A stretch of DNA of 50,782 bases from Gammaproteobacteria bacterium (GCA_018812525.1 JAHJDE010000109.1:1-50782); one strand, 5' to 3'. Positions 27,450 through 36,559 are shown, counted from the stretch's first letter. The notes: generated by a model from the letters alone, not told the origin. Translations and numbers: made by a program.

Positions 27450-28968
27450 GGGGGGACCACCCCTCCAGCATTCCCGCCAGCACCCCGTCCGCATCCTTTC
27501 CCTGCTCGATGGCCGCCATCGCCGCCAGTGCCGTCACGGGTTTGAAGGTGGATCCTGGGGCACTGTGGTTATCCAGGCCCTGCCAGGGTGTGAAGCGGAA
27601 AGGATCGAGATTGGGCCAGATGACCTCGAAGGCCGCCCGGTCCCAGCGGTGAGTGCCGCTTGGCGGCTGAGGATGGCCGGCGGCGGCCAGGATCGCCCCG
27701 CTCCGGGGATCGAGCAACACCACGGCGGCGCGCCGCTCTCTGGCGTCCGGGTCGCGGGGATCGGCGAGGTCCTTGAGCTTGCGCTCCAGTTCTGCCTGCG
27801 CGATGGCCTGCAAGCGGCCATCCAAGGTCAGGGCCACCCGCCCCTTATCGCTGATGGACGAACGGGCCAGCAGGCCGGCAAGCGTGCCCCGATACTCGGG
27901 ACCGAATCCCACAAGCCCCGAGAGGCCGTGTTTCAGGGTGAAGGGCGTGGGCCGGCCGCTCCCCGTCTCCTCGGTCAGCGCCTCCCCATCCGCCGTCTCC
28001 AGCACGAAGCGGGCGGTGGGTCGACCGACCCCAGCCACCTCGCCGTAATGCTCGCGCAGCGGCCTCCACACCAACCGCCCCTTCTCCAGGACCAGGGGCA
28101 GATCACGGTCCTCCGGCGCCGGATTGCGCACCGGCTCTGCCTTCAGCGCCAAGGCATGGTTCCCTGCCGCCAGCGGGAGACGAATCTGCCAGGCATCGTA
28201 AGAGACCCCCGGTTGCGGCTTGGCGCAATGGGGTTGCCCCCGGCCCGGATCGCGCAGACAACCCAGGACGGTGGCGTCCGGCAGGCTGGAGAGATCGGGC
28301 CGCCCCACCAATTGCAGGTGCAAGCTGGCGGGGGCGGCGAGCCGCACCTGGGTGCGATAGGTCACCGCCTCCCCTGGGGCCAGGGTCCAGTCGCCAAAGC
28401 CGGGCCGCAGCTCCCCGTTCAGCAGATAACCGAACTCCAAGGGCAGCCGGGCATGGGTCCCCAGCGGCTCGTTCCACCGGTTCCAGGCGGTCCAGCCGGC
28501 ATCGCCCCCTCCCTCGGGATTGGGATGAGGGCTCGGCCGATCATCCCGCACCCCGCTCAACACCCGGCCCCGGTTCCACTGGCGCAGCCACTCCGCCAGG
28601 ACATCCCCCGCCGGGCTGTGATAATAGGTCTGCAACAGCCGCTCCCAGCGGCCCAGCCCCTCACCCGCCACCCCGGCGGCCCGCTTGACCAACGCCTCGT
28701 CCGCCGGGGCCAGCGGCATGCCGGGGCCGTTGGCGGCCTCCTTCGCCCAGCGCAGGGCCAACACCTCGTCCGCCGGGGCCGGCGACACCCGTCCCTGTTT
28801 GTCCAGGGTCAACAGCCCCTCCGCCTGCATCGCCTCGAACAACTGCTGGGCCTCGCTCACCCGCTCCACACCTGCCTGCGCCGGGTCGAACCCATACAGA
28901 ACGAACAACCGCCACCCCAACAGGGCGGCGGTCAACAGCGCAGAGAGGAAGATGGGACGCAAGGACAT
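27304..28968 (-). CDS. Penicillin-binding protein transpeptidase, N-terminal part (frameshifted)
   Basis: A signal-anchor helix (PIFLSALLTAALLGWRLFVL) is followed by about 350 residues of extra periplasmic region unlike standard class B PBPs, including a beta-rich stretch with three cysteines. The transpeptidase core starts near residue 395 (VALTLDGRLQAIAQAELERK) and shows the first active motif as APGSTFKPVTALAAM (Ser-x-x-Lys) near residue 488. The frame breaks at the G6 run 27450-27455; the listed C-terminal 50 residues are out of frame. It precedes an FHA-SEDS gene with overlap, giving a polymerase/transpeptidase pair as in RodA-PBP2 or FtsW-PBP3. Confidence 0.75.
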   Translation of the reverse strand: MSLRPIFLSALLTAALLGWRLFVLYGFDPAQAGVERVSEAQQLFEAMQAEGLLTLDKQGRVSPAPADEVLALRWAKEAANGPGMPLAPADEALVKRAAGVAGEGLGRWERLLQTYYHSPAGDVLAEWLRQWNRGRVLSGVRDDRPSPHPNPEGGGDAGWTAWNRWNEPLGTHARLPLEFGYLLNGELRPGFGDWTLAPGEAVTYRTQVRLAAPASLHLQLVGRPDLSSLPDATVLGCLRDPGRGQPHCAKPQPGVSYDAWQIRLPLAAGNHALALKAEPVRNPAPEDRDLPLVLEKGRLVWRPLREHYGEVAGVGRPTARFVLETADGEALTEETGSGRPTPFTLKHGLSGLVGFGPEYRGTLAGLLARSSISDKGRVALTLDGRLQAIAQAELERKLKDLADPRDPDARERRAAVVLLDPRSGAILAAAGHPQPPSGTHRWDRAAFEVIWPNLDPFRFTPWQGLDNHSAPGSTFKPVTALAAMAAIEQGKDADGVLAGMLEGWSPRGVCPPYRDSDGRCLLPAEGGIEGGVQFRQGAAFQLGRSRLLFTRCRL

Positions 28969-29305
28969 GGAAGGGAGAATAACCGAACCACCGGCGCCAC
29001 GGCTATCGCTGACCGATCACCCCCGCGCACCCGCGATCCACCCCGTTCACCCAATTTCCTTGCTGGTCTGAAGCCTCCCCCTTTAGGGGGATTTGTTGAA
29101 CTAGACAACGAGTCGCGGGACCCGTTAACCTCTCGGTAGCCCCGTCGTTCACGGCGGGGCAATCCGCAAGCCTCTACCTGCTGGCGGATTTTCGCCTGGC
29201 GGATGAGGCTGGGCGCGGATTGAAACACCGATCCCGAATTGTCCATTGGGATCTTCGCGGACGGAAAATCATCGGGTTGCGGGTCGGCCTTTGTCGTGAA
29301 AATAC

Positions 29306-29486
29306 GCGAAGCTCGTTTGCCCCCTCCCCCTTTGGGAGGGTGTCGTAGAACTAATAATGTAGGGTGGATAAGCGGAGCGCATCCACCATTCGGCGCGGTT
29401 TCGGTGGATGCGCTCCGCTTATCCACCCTACGTTCACCCCGTTTTGCGACACCCTCTTTGGGGGAGGGGGCAAACGAGCGCTTCGC
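29306..29486. repeat. Nested palindromic element between PBP and DUF1566 genes
   Basis: The core is a perfect 29-bp stem (29359-29387 with 29403-29431, arm beginning GTAGGGTGGATAAGCGGAGC) around a 15-base loop. It sits inside an outer imperfect stem of about 40 bp (29306-29345 with 29447-29486) made of the GC-rich box and its complement. The remaining intergenic sequence (29039-29305 and 29487-29636) holds a small hairpin at about 29136-29160 and no gene that I can support. It looks like one palindromic element inserted in another. Confidence 0.85.
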
Positions 29487-29636
29487 CACTTTCAGGGTAA
29501 TGGGTTATTCGGGCTGATTGCTCCCAGGCTCCAGCCTGGGAGTCTGTCCACGGCCGCCCCGGCGGCCCGTGACGTTCAGGTGCCGCCAGACCCAAGTCAA
29601 AAAAACCAAATGATTCAAATCACCCAATGACCCAGT

Positions 29637-31031
29637 TCATTGTCCGGAGGCGCGACATACCCGAACGAAGAAGTCGTAGGCGGTGTCGAGCCAGAGGACG
29701 TCGCCGAGGCTGAAGGAGACGAGCCACACGGCAGCGGAACCCGCCTCCTTGTCTGCGGTCCACATCCAGCGCTGGGTCTGGTCGAACACCGGATCGATGT
29801 AGAGGTCGCCATTCAGGGGCTTCGGCTCCAGCAGCGAGGCGGCCTCCTCCAGCGTCGGCAAGCGCCAGTCGTTGTGGCCGCCAAACCCTTTCTCGTTGAG
29901 CTGCCTCACATACGCCTGGGCATCGGCGTAGTTCATGGACTTCGGCGAGCCCCCCTGCTGCCACATCAGCCCGGTGGCCCGGTCCGTCACGGTGTCATTG
30001 GGGTTCTTCACGAAGTCGTTGGCCAGCCCCTTGCCCTCCTTATGCCAGTCCCGATCAGAGTACCCCCGCTGTTTCAACATCAACTTTACCTCTGCATCGC
30101 CCAGGCTTCGGGGCTGGCTGCGCAGGGTGACGCGCCCGGCGCCACCTTGGGGAGCGGTTTGAGCGGTCTCGCCCTGCTGGGATTGCGCGGCCTGCAATCG
30201 GGCGTTCTCCGTGGCCAGCCGGGCCTTTTCCACTTCGGTGGCGGTCAGCGCCCGTTGTTTCTCGTCGAGGGCCTTTTGGGCAGCGGCCAGCTTCTCTTCG
30301 GCGGCGGTCAGCGCCTGTTGTTTCTCGTCGAGGGCCTTTTGGGCTGCGGCCTTTTCCGCCTGCCGCGCGATCTCCTTCTCTTCGAGCGCCCGGCCAAGGC
30401 GGGTCTGCGCCTGTTCAGCGGCGGACAGGGCCTGTTGTTTCTCGTCGAGGGCCTTTTTGGCGGCGGCCTTTTCCGCCTGCCGCACGGTCTCCTGGCCCCG
30501 CGCCTCGATGGCCTGTTGCAGCCGGTCCAGGGGGGCGCCGGCGGCGCTGATGCGCCAGGCCACCGCCAGATCCCGCCCCTTGCCCCAGTACCCCCGCGCC
30601 CCCTCCAGGTCCGGCAGGGTGTGCGCCAGCAGCCCTTCCGCGTGGGCCGCCAGGGCGCCGATCAGCCGCGCCAGCGCCGCCTGCGCGCCGGGGTGGCCGG
30701 GGTTGCTGGTCAGTACCCCCTCCAGCAGTGCCAGCGCCGCCGGACCATCCTGGCCGGCAGTGGTCAGCCGTTTCTGCTCAATGGCCCGCTCGGCCTGCGC
30801 CACTGCGGCATCCTGCGCCGCGATGCGCGGCCCGGTGAGGTCGAGCCCCGGCGGGCGGCTTTCCAGCGCCGATACGGCGGCGGTCATGATCGTCAGCAGC
30901 AGGACGGCGAGCAGCGGTCTGTTGATCGCTCCCAGGCCCGCGCCGCCGGAGCGGCGCGGGTGACATTGCCACGCGGGGGCCTGGAAATGATCATCGATGT
31001 TCAGCAATAGTGCTTTCATGCGGTTTTTCAT
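29637..31031 (-). CDS. Coiled-coil protein with C-terminal DUF1566 (Lcl-type) domain
   Basis: A 464-residue membrane-anchored protein. A cytoplasmic stretch precedes one membrane helix (PLLAVLLLTIMTAAVSAL, about residues 39-56). A helical TPR-like part follows, then a long coiled coil (residues 175-280) containing three near-identical units around ALDEKQQALSAAE, also visible as a DNA repeat. The last 130 residues form a DUF1566 domain: DRATGLMWQQGG, DAQAYVRQLN, GHNDWRLPTLEEAASLL and VRVCRAS. Such domains are C-type-lectin-like and usually extracytoplasmic. It lies between PBP and PP2C genes, so a sensing or scaffold role in the same system is possible but unproven. Confidence 0.8.
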   Translation of the reverse strand: MKNRMKALLLNIDDHFQAPAWQCHPRRSGGAGLGAINRPLLAVLLLTIMTAAVSALESRPPGLDLTGPRIAAQDAAVAQAERAIEQKRLTTAGQDGPAALALLEGVLTSNPGHPGAQAALARLIGALAAHAEGLLAHTLPDLEGARGYWGKGRDLAVAWRISAAGAPLDRLQQAIEARGQETVRQAEKAAAKKALDEKQQALSAAEQAQTRLGRALEEKEIARQAEKAAAQKALDEKQQALTAAEEKLAAAQKALDEKQRALTATEVEKARLATENARLQAAQSQQGETAQTAPQGGAGRVTLRSQPRSLGDAEVKLMLKQRGYSDRDWHKEGKGLANDFVKNPNDTVTDRATGLMWQQGGSPKSMNYADAQAYVRQLNEKGFGGHNDWRLPTLEEAASLLEPKPLNGDLYIDPVFDQTQRWMWTADKEAGSAAVWLVSFSLGDVLWLDTAYDFFVRVCRASGQ

Positions 31032-31196
31032 GGATGGAAAATCAAAGGGTCGTAGGTTGGCCTTCAGGCCGACACGTCGGGCTAACCCGGATTTTTCAAT
31101 AATTTGTTCGGCGCTTCCCTGCGCCTCTCCTCTTCAAGGCTGGCGCGAAAAGCCGCTCCTACGGGGGATTTCGGGTTTTTCATGAAATATCCGGGC

Positions 31197-32094
31197 TCAT
31201 TCGAGCCGACAGAGAATGGCGGTGAGGTTGTCGTCAGCCCCGGCTTCGAGGGCCTGCCAGAGGAGTTGGCGCAGGGCGTCGTCCGCGGGGGTGGCATCGC
31301 TCAGCCCTGCGGCCTGGGGCCAGGCCTGCCACGGGGTCGATCCCGTTGCTCCAGATTCCGTCGGTGGCAAGCAGCAGACGGTCGCCCCGGCGCAGGCGCA
31401 GGCCGCGGAGGTCGGCGCGGGCCTGGTGCTCGGAGGGCAGTTCGCGGGCGAGGTCGAGGCGCAGGCCGGGGGCGGCGCGGGCGGGCTTGTCGCCGTCGGC
31501 ATCGCGCAACAGGCCGAAGGAGCCATAGCCCAGGGCCTGGGCGATGGCGTGCTCGGGGGCGCCGTCGCGCGGGGGGTCGCCGTCGCGCTCCAGAAATTCG
31601 GCCTCGGTGTGATCCTGGGTGAGCGGCTGCCAGATGCCGTCCCGCCAGTGCCAGGCGCGGCTGTCGCCGACATGCAGGAGATGCAGGGTGCCGTCGGGGC
31701 GGATGTCGATCCAGATCAGGGTGCTGCCAGGGCTCTCGGGGCTACTGTGGTGGCGGTCGTAGAGACGCTGATGCAGGGCGAGGAGGCGCTCCCGGCGCTG
31801 TGCCTCGGCGCGGGGAGAGAAGGGTTCCCGGCGCAGGGCATCGGCCACCTCGGCGGCGAAGGCCCGGCCTCCCTGGTGGCCGCCCATGCCGTCGATGACG
31901 CAGAGGCGCCAGTGGTCTCTGGGCCAGTGGGGAAGTCGCTCGCGACGTTCCCTACCGTCGTGCAGCCAGGCGGCCTCGCCGCTGCCGTCGATGAGCAGGT
32001 AGTTGTCTTGGTTCTCGGCGCGGGGGCCTTGCTCGCTGCGGGCGGCGGCCTGGGCGCGAGGGTAAGTCAAGAGGGGGAGGCGAAGTCCGAGCAT
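31197..32094 (-). CDS. PP2C-type Ser/Thr protein phosphatase (one frameshift near the end)
   Basis: A phosphatase of about 298 residues. Metal-binding motifs are seen in order: ENQDNYLLIDG (near residue 27), CVIDGMGGHQGG (near 65), HVGDSRAWHWRDG, LTQDHTE, LLLATDGIWSNGID (near 245). The frame is broken at a G4 run (31333-31336); dropping one base restores PWQAWPQAAGLSDATPADDA and the closing motif ADDNLTAILCRLE, ending at 31197. Without the correction the protein would lack its last metal-binding Asp. It should oppose the kinase encoded 3 kb upstream. It begins 4 bases after the FHA-like gene stop. Confidence 0.88.
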
Positions 32095-32098
32095 GGGG

Positions 32099-33748
32099 TC
32101 AGCCCTGGGATGCCTGGTAGCGCAGGAGATAGAGACCGAGCAGCAGGTGCTGGCCGCTGGCTATGACCACCTGCCCGCCGCTGCCCGGCTCCAGGGTGCG
32201 CAGGTACTTGCCCGCCGGGTCGAGGATATGAAGCGGGGCGCTGGCGCTCAGCATCTCTACCCGCAGTCCGTCGCCCTGGGGGAAGAGGCGGGCGAAACGG
32301 CCGGAAACGAAGTCGTTAAGGGAGCCGCGGGTGGTGTTGTCGTCCCACAGCAGGCTACCAGGCTGGTTGAGCAGGGCGAGAGGGATGGCGGACTCTTTGG
32401 CCGGATCGGCGGCGGGGGCGCGGCCGATGATCGCCCCGCCGACCTTGGCGGCGGGAATGGGAAACTCCTTGGCGTGCTGGGGCCGCAGCAGGCCGAGGTA
32501 GTCGGGGAGCGGCAGGGGGTCGATGGCCAGTGAGGCGCTGTGCTGACCGGCCTTCAGGCCAGCGGCGGGGAGGCGCAGGGATTCGAAGCGGCTGCCCCCC
32601 GCAATGCGCAGGTAGAGGGTATCGTCGCCGACCTTGCCCTTGAGAGTGGCTCCCGTGGCCCCGTCGGGGGCGGGGAGACCGTTGGGGTCGATGCGCAGGG
32701 TCCATTCGTTCAACCCCGGCATCAGCTCGGGGTCGATGCGAGGCAGGGCGATGCCGGCCAGCACCAGCCGGGGGCCGGAGCGACGCCCGGCGAAGACGAT
32801 GGTGCCGCTGGCGGGGGCGGGTCCGGCCCCAGGGTTCGCCGTGGGTGGGGCATCAAGGCGGATCCGTACCTCCAGCCCCCTCCCCTCCTGGCCCTCGAAG
32901 CGGCAACTCCAGGCGCCGGACGCCGTATCCCATTGCACGTCGGCGCCCCGCAACGGCCCCTCCTCGGGTTCCAGCTCCGGCTGTTCTCCTGCCAGGTTCA
33001 CCAGCACATAGCCCTCGCGCCCCTGGGGCCAGAGGGGGCTTTGGATCGGCGCCTGGAGGCTGTCGGCGGCGAGCAGGAGGTAGTGCTGGTCCTGGTAGAT
33101 GGCCGCCGCGCGGGTGATGCGCTTCATCGGACCGCGGCCGGTCTGAAGGGACTCCCACTCCGGCAGGCTCCGCTCCTGCCCTTCCAGGCGGATCGTCACC
33201 TCGCCGCGCAAGCGGTCTTCAGCATCGGGAATAAAGACGCCGAGGCCGAATTGGCAGAGGATTTCGTCGTCACTCAAGCCGTCTGCGGGGATCACCTGGT
33301 AGCGGGGCGCCCGGTTGGCAAAGAGCTGGTCCTGAAACTCCTGGTTGTGGCGGTGGGCAAGGCGGTCCAGCAGGATCGGGATGCGGCCGCTGGCGGTCAT
33401 GCGGTGTTGCCTCCAAAGCCCGCGGGGGATGCGCAGCAGGACATCGGCATAGACCCGTGGGTCCTCGACGAGATAACCGCGGGCGTCGGCGTGGCGTTGC
33501 ATCACCTGGCGGTGGGCGTCCAGGGCCAGCCGCAGGCGGCGATCCGGGCGATTGGTGCGGGTCTCGCGGATTGTGCTGCCGCCGCCGTATTCGTGATCCC
33601 GCAGGGCGTCGCCGTCAAGGGGATCGGCAACACCCCTGAGGCGGAGGGTGAAAAGAAAGGGGTTCTCCGGGTCGTTCAGCCAGGGGGGGATACCGCTGGT
33701 GGCGGCGACCAGGTCGCGGGCGGTGCGGTTGAGGAAGTTCTTGAGCAT
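32099..33748 (-). CDS. Protein with degenerate FHA-like C-terminal domain
   Basis: A 549-residue soluble protein without signal or membrane segment. I do not recognise the first 430 residues. The last 110 residues look like an FHA domain: AIIGRAPAADPA, a later VSGRFARLFPQ in the place of the SxxH motif, and GQVVIASGQHLLLGLYLLRY as the final strands. The key Ser-Arg-x-His residues are partly replaced, so phospho-binding is uncertain. It lies between the Sel1 protein and PP2C genes and is probably part of the kinase operon. Confidence 0.6.
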   Translation of the reverse strand: MLKNFLNRTARDLVAATSGIPPWLNDPENPFLFTLRLRGVADPLDGDALRDHEYGGGSTIRETRTNRPDRRLRLALDAHRQVMQRHADARGYLVEDPRVYADVLLRIPRGLWRQHRMTASGRIPILLDRLAHRHNQEFQDQLFANRAPRYQVIPADGLSDDEILCQFGLGVFIPDAEDRLRGEVTIRLEGQERSLPEWESLQTGRGPMKRITRAAAIYQDQHYLLLAADSLQAPIQSPLWPQGREGYVLVNLAGEQPELEPEEGPLRGADVQWDTASGAWSCRFEGQEGRGLEVRIRLDAPPTANPGAGPAPASGTIVFAGRRSGPRLVLAGIALPRIDPELMPGLNEWTLRIDPNGLPAPDGATGATLKGKVGDDTLYLRIAGGSRFESLRLPAAGLKAGQHSASLAIDPLPLPDYLGLLRPQHAKEFPIPAAKVGGAIIGRAPAADPAKESAIPLALLNQPGSLLWDDNTTRGSLNDFVSGRFARLFPQGDGLRVEMLSASAPLHILDPAGKYLRTLEPGSGGQVVIASGQHLLLGLYLLRYQASQG

Positions 33749-33927
33749 CCGGTCTTGCCGTCAGGGGTTGCTGTTACCGTAATGGTTCGATCATCGATCC
33801 CATTAGGCTCCAGCGCAATGGGATCGCTTCCTGCGCCTCTTCAGGAAGCCTCTATTTTTTGAGGCTCCCTTCAACAGCGCGTCACGAGAACGGACCGCCG
33901 GAGCATGTGAGCGATCCGTACTTTTTG

Positions 33928-35007
33928 TTATCGCTTCGTCAACCCGGCCAGCCGCTTGGCGGCGATTTCGTCGCCAGCCTGCGCGGCAGCGGTATACCAG
34001 CGAGCGGCCTTTTCCGCATCGGGCTTCACGCCGTCTCCCCGGTCGTGGCGATAGCCGAGCCAGAGCATGGCGTTGGCATCCCCCGCCTCGGCGGCAGCTT
34101 CAGCAAGGCGATAGCCTTGGGCGCGCTCGTCCGGATCACGGGAACGCAGCAGCAGATCGGCCAGGCGGTCGAGGCCGGCGATGACGGGGCCGGCGCCTTG
34201 CTCCCCGAGTTCCAGGGCCTTCTGGTAGTGGAGGCGGGCCTGGGGGCGGTCTTCCGCCGCCCCGAGACCGCTTGCGTACAGGTAGCCTAGCCAAAGATGG
34301 GCGCCGCCTTCCCCGCCCGTCGCCCGCCGGATCAGTTCCGGGAGGCCTGCCTGAATAGCCTTGGTATCTCCGGCCGTCACCGCTTGGGCAAGAGCTGCGT
34401 AAGGATCGGGCTCCGGCAGCTCCCGAACGGCCAGCAGCCAGTAGCCGCTGCCGATGGCGGTTGCCACCGTGAGCGCATAGGCGAGCGGCCGTAAAGCGGT
34501 CACTATCCATTTTGGCGTCCCCACCGGGGCGTCCTCAATCTCACGGACCCGGCGTTCGAGATCGGCGTTGTCTGGATGCTGGGTTAGCAGTTCCCGCAGC
34601 AGTTCCAGGAGACGGACCCTCTCCCCCAGGGTGCGGGCCTCGCTGTCCAAGATATCCAGCCATTCTGGCCGCAGCGCCAGCGCTAGGGCCTCGCGCCGAT
34701 GCCCGCCGCCGACGGCCCAGAGTTGTTCCGGGGTGACCTTGACCCGATATTCCACCTCGGCCTTCAGGAGTTCGCCGGCCACTTGGCACTGCACCTCCGC
34801 CCGATGGGTGCCTTGTTGCTTTAGGGTCGGGCGATAACGGTACTCCCATCGGCAGGTTCCGCCGACGAAGGGTCCTTCGTCAGGCCCCGTCAAAGCCTTG
34901 ATCGACGCGGCCTCGCCATCCACCAAGAGCTGGAACCAGCGGCCATGCGCGGAGAGGCCTTGGCCCTCCGCTTCAACCCGCAGGGTCAGTTCCTCTTCCG
35001 CTGTCAC
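33928..35007 (-). CDS. Ig-like / TM / Sel1-repeat protein, possibly the C-terminal half of the kinase
   Basis: Counted from GTG 35007, 359 residues. The first 90 form a beta-rich Ig-like unit (ELTLRVEAEG, TCRWEYRYRP, AEVQCQVAGELLKAEVEYRV). A helical linker comes next, then one membrane helix (PLAYALTVATAIGSGYWLLA) and Sel1-like repeats (AHLWLGYLYASGLG, AMLWLGYRHDRGDG, AARWYTAAAQAGDEIAAKRL). The start has no ribosome-binding site. The frame is open upstream and encodes FTLSADPHEV just before the GTG, which looks like the true start of the Ig unit. So kinase and this gene may be one protein split by a frameshift near 35060-35120. Confidence 0.7.
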   Translation of the reverse strand: MTAEEELTLRVEAEGQGLSAHGRWFQLLVDGEAASIKALTGPDEGPFVGGTCRWEYRYRPTLKQQGTHRAEVQCQVAGELLKAEVEYRVKVTPEQLWAVGGGHRREALALALRPEWLDILDSEARTLGERVRLLELLRELLTQHPDNADLERRVREIEDAPVGTPKWIVTALRPLAYALTVATAIGSGYWLLAVRELPEPDPYAALAQAVTAGDTKAIQAGLPELIRRATGGEGGAHLWLGYLYASGLGAAEDRPQARLHYQKALELGEQGAGPVIAGLDRLADLLLRSRDPDERAQGYRLAEAAAEAGDANAMLWLGYRHDRGDGVKPDAEKAARWYTAAAQAGDEIAAKRLAGLTKR

Positions 35008-35024
35008 CTCGTGGGGATCGGCAC

Positions 35025-36068
35025 TCAGGGTGAAGCGCTGCAGCCGGGGAGCGAGGGCCTCTTGGAGCCTATTGAATACGGCTCCAGCACCGGCGGCATC
35101 GGGTCGCTCCTGGGAGCCGGGGCGAGCAGTCGCTCCACCTGCTCGGCGAATACCTCCGCGATCAGGGGCAGGTCGGGCAAGGAGGGACGCCCTTGAAACA
35201 CCAGGGTTCCCCCGGTGTTGCCCTCCAGAAGGCCCTTTACGGCATCGCGTAGCTCCCTTCGCTCCTTGGCCTCCAGACCGCCGATCTCGCCGATCAACCC
35301 CCTTCCCCCTTCCTTGAGTCTGGCGATGTGTTCCCCCCGTGTGCGGTCTTCGCGGAGGCGGAGCTGCGCCTTGGGGACCGCAGAACGCCCGATGGCCAGG
35401 CGAAACAGGATCAGCCCCAGGCAGTAGAGGTCGGATTTCGGCGATGGGGAGACGACATCCTCATCGGCATAGGCACCAGGCCGGATGGGGAGTCGCTGCT
35501 CCGGGGCGAAGTAGGACATATCCCGATGCCCGAGGGTTCCGGTGCCGCCCATCGCCTTGGCGATGCCAAAGTCGATCAGCCGCAGGTCGCCTTCGTCGGT
35601 GAGCAAAATATTGTCCGGCTTGATGTCCCGATGGACCAGGTTACGACCACCCTGGCCCTGGGCAAGGAGCCATCGCAGGGCCTCGGCGATTTGGGCGGCC
35701 CAACGCAGCAGGGCGGCGCCGTCCGGGGCGCGATCATGGGCGGTAAGCCGCACGGGCAGGAGGGGCATGACGAAGGCCGGATAGCGGCGCCAACCATACT
35801 CCCACTCGCCGGCATCCTGGCAGGGAATGATGAAGTGGGCCTCCGGATCGGGCAGGTTTTGCAGAAACGCTATCTCATCCCTCAACCGTTGCGCCAAGTC
35901 GCTCTGTATCTGTGGGTCGTCATGAGAAAGCAGGGTCTTGAAGGCGTACTCGGTCCCGTCGTGCAACCCGGTCGCACGCCAGACCTGACCCTGATTGCCG
36001 TGATTCAGGGGGGTGTTCAGACGGTAGCTGTACCGTTCCAGTTTGATTTCTTGGCCTGCCTCGATCAT
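35025..36068 (-). CDS. Hanks-type Ser/Thr protein kinase
   Basis: About 347 residues from ATG 36068; a longer TTG start at 36143 is possible. The kinase domain fills most of it: glycine loop LNHGNQGQVWRATG, lysine in YAFKTLL, catalytic LVHRDIKPDNILLT, LIDFGIAKAMGG and SYFAPEQR. The catalytic Asp and DFG are intact, so it should be active. The last 25 residues (after LLAPAPRSDP) are unlike a normal tail and the next gene begins 17 bases later, which suggests a lost fusion. The PP2C gene downstream is the likely antagonist, and the FHA, PBP and SEDS products the likely partners. Confidence 0.9.
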   Translation of the reverse strand: MIEAGQEIKLERYSYRLNTPLNHGNQGQVWRATGLHDGTEYAFKTLLSHDDPQIQSDLAQRLRDEIAFLQNLPDPEAHFIIPCQDAGEWEYGWRRYPAFVMPLLPVRLTAHDRAPDGAALLRWAAQIAEALRWLLAQGQGGRNLVHRDIKPDNILLTDEGDLRLIDFGIAKAMGGTGTLGHRDMSYFAPEQRLPIRPGAYADEDVVSPSPKSDLYCLGLILFRLAIGRSAVPKAQLRLREDRTRGEHIARLKEGGRGLIGEIGGLEAKERRELRDAVKGLLEGNTGGTLVFQGRPSLPDLPLIAEVFAEQVERLLAPAPRSDPMPPVLEPYSIGSKRPSLPGCSASP

Positions 36069-36145
36069 CGTGATTTTCGTCAAATGAGGTACGGATTCCA
36101 AAGCGGGATGGGACAGCGTCGCCGCAACAGCGGAAAGACTCAAGA

Positions 36146-36475
36146 TCAGCCCTTGATAAAATCAATTTTTGGTTCTGGTGTCATCGTTGTTTCTCCGTGC
36201 GGGTTTTGGTATCTCCCTGGAGAGAGGTGCAGCAGTCCCACGGGACGCCCTTGGGTCGCGCCTCGCGGATCTACTTCCCAGACATCGGCGATGAAGTGCC
36301 GGGTCTGGGGATGGTTCTCTCGGTGCAGGGGCAGGGCGGCTTCGCAGTGGTTCACGGCGATGTCGGGCGATCTGCCCATCGCCTCTTCGATGGCAGGCGA
36401 CATGCCGCCACCGCCAGCAAAGAGATCGACAATGAGCTTGTCAGGGTTGTTGTGTTTGAAGTGGAATGTGTTCAC
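36146..36475 (-). pseudogene. Truncated DNA cytosine methyltransferase
   Basis: Only the N-terminal 85 residues of a phage-type C5 methylase remain: IVDLFAGGGGMSPAIEEAMG (SAM-binding motif I), DIAVNH, ADVWEVDP and GLLHLSP, which should lead into the catalytic Pro-Cys motif. The sequence instead runs into an unrelated tail and stops. The start is GTG at 36475. No cognate restriction gene is adjacent. Confidence 0.75.
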
Positions 36476-36559
36476 GGGAAGCTCCTGGTTATGTATTTCC
36501 AGGATACGGGCGGTTTCCAGAATGCAAGTGGGTAGTCGGGCTTATCCCTCTCGGTGAGA

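Noticed and set aside
29637..30030. Diversity-generating retroelement target in the DUF1566 domain
   Set aside because: No reverse transcriptase of that type or template repeat is seen; the RT fragment at 36.8 kb is a group II maturase tail.
24091..36068. Type VI secretion locus
   Set aside because: A kinase, phosphatase and FHA proteins fit, but no tssB/C, vgrG, hcp, clpV or tssJKLM gene is present.
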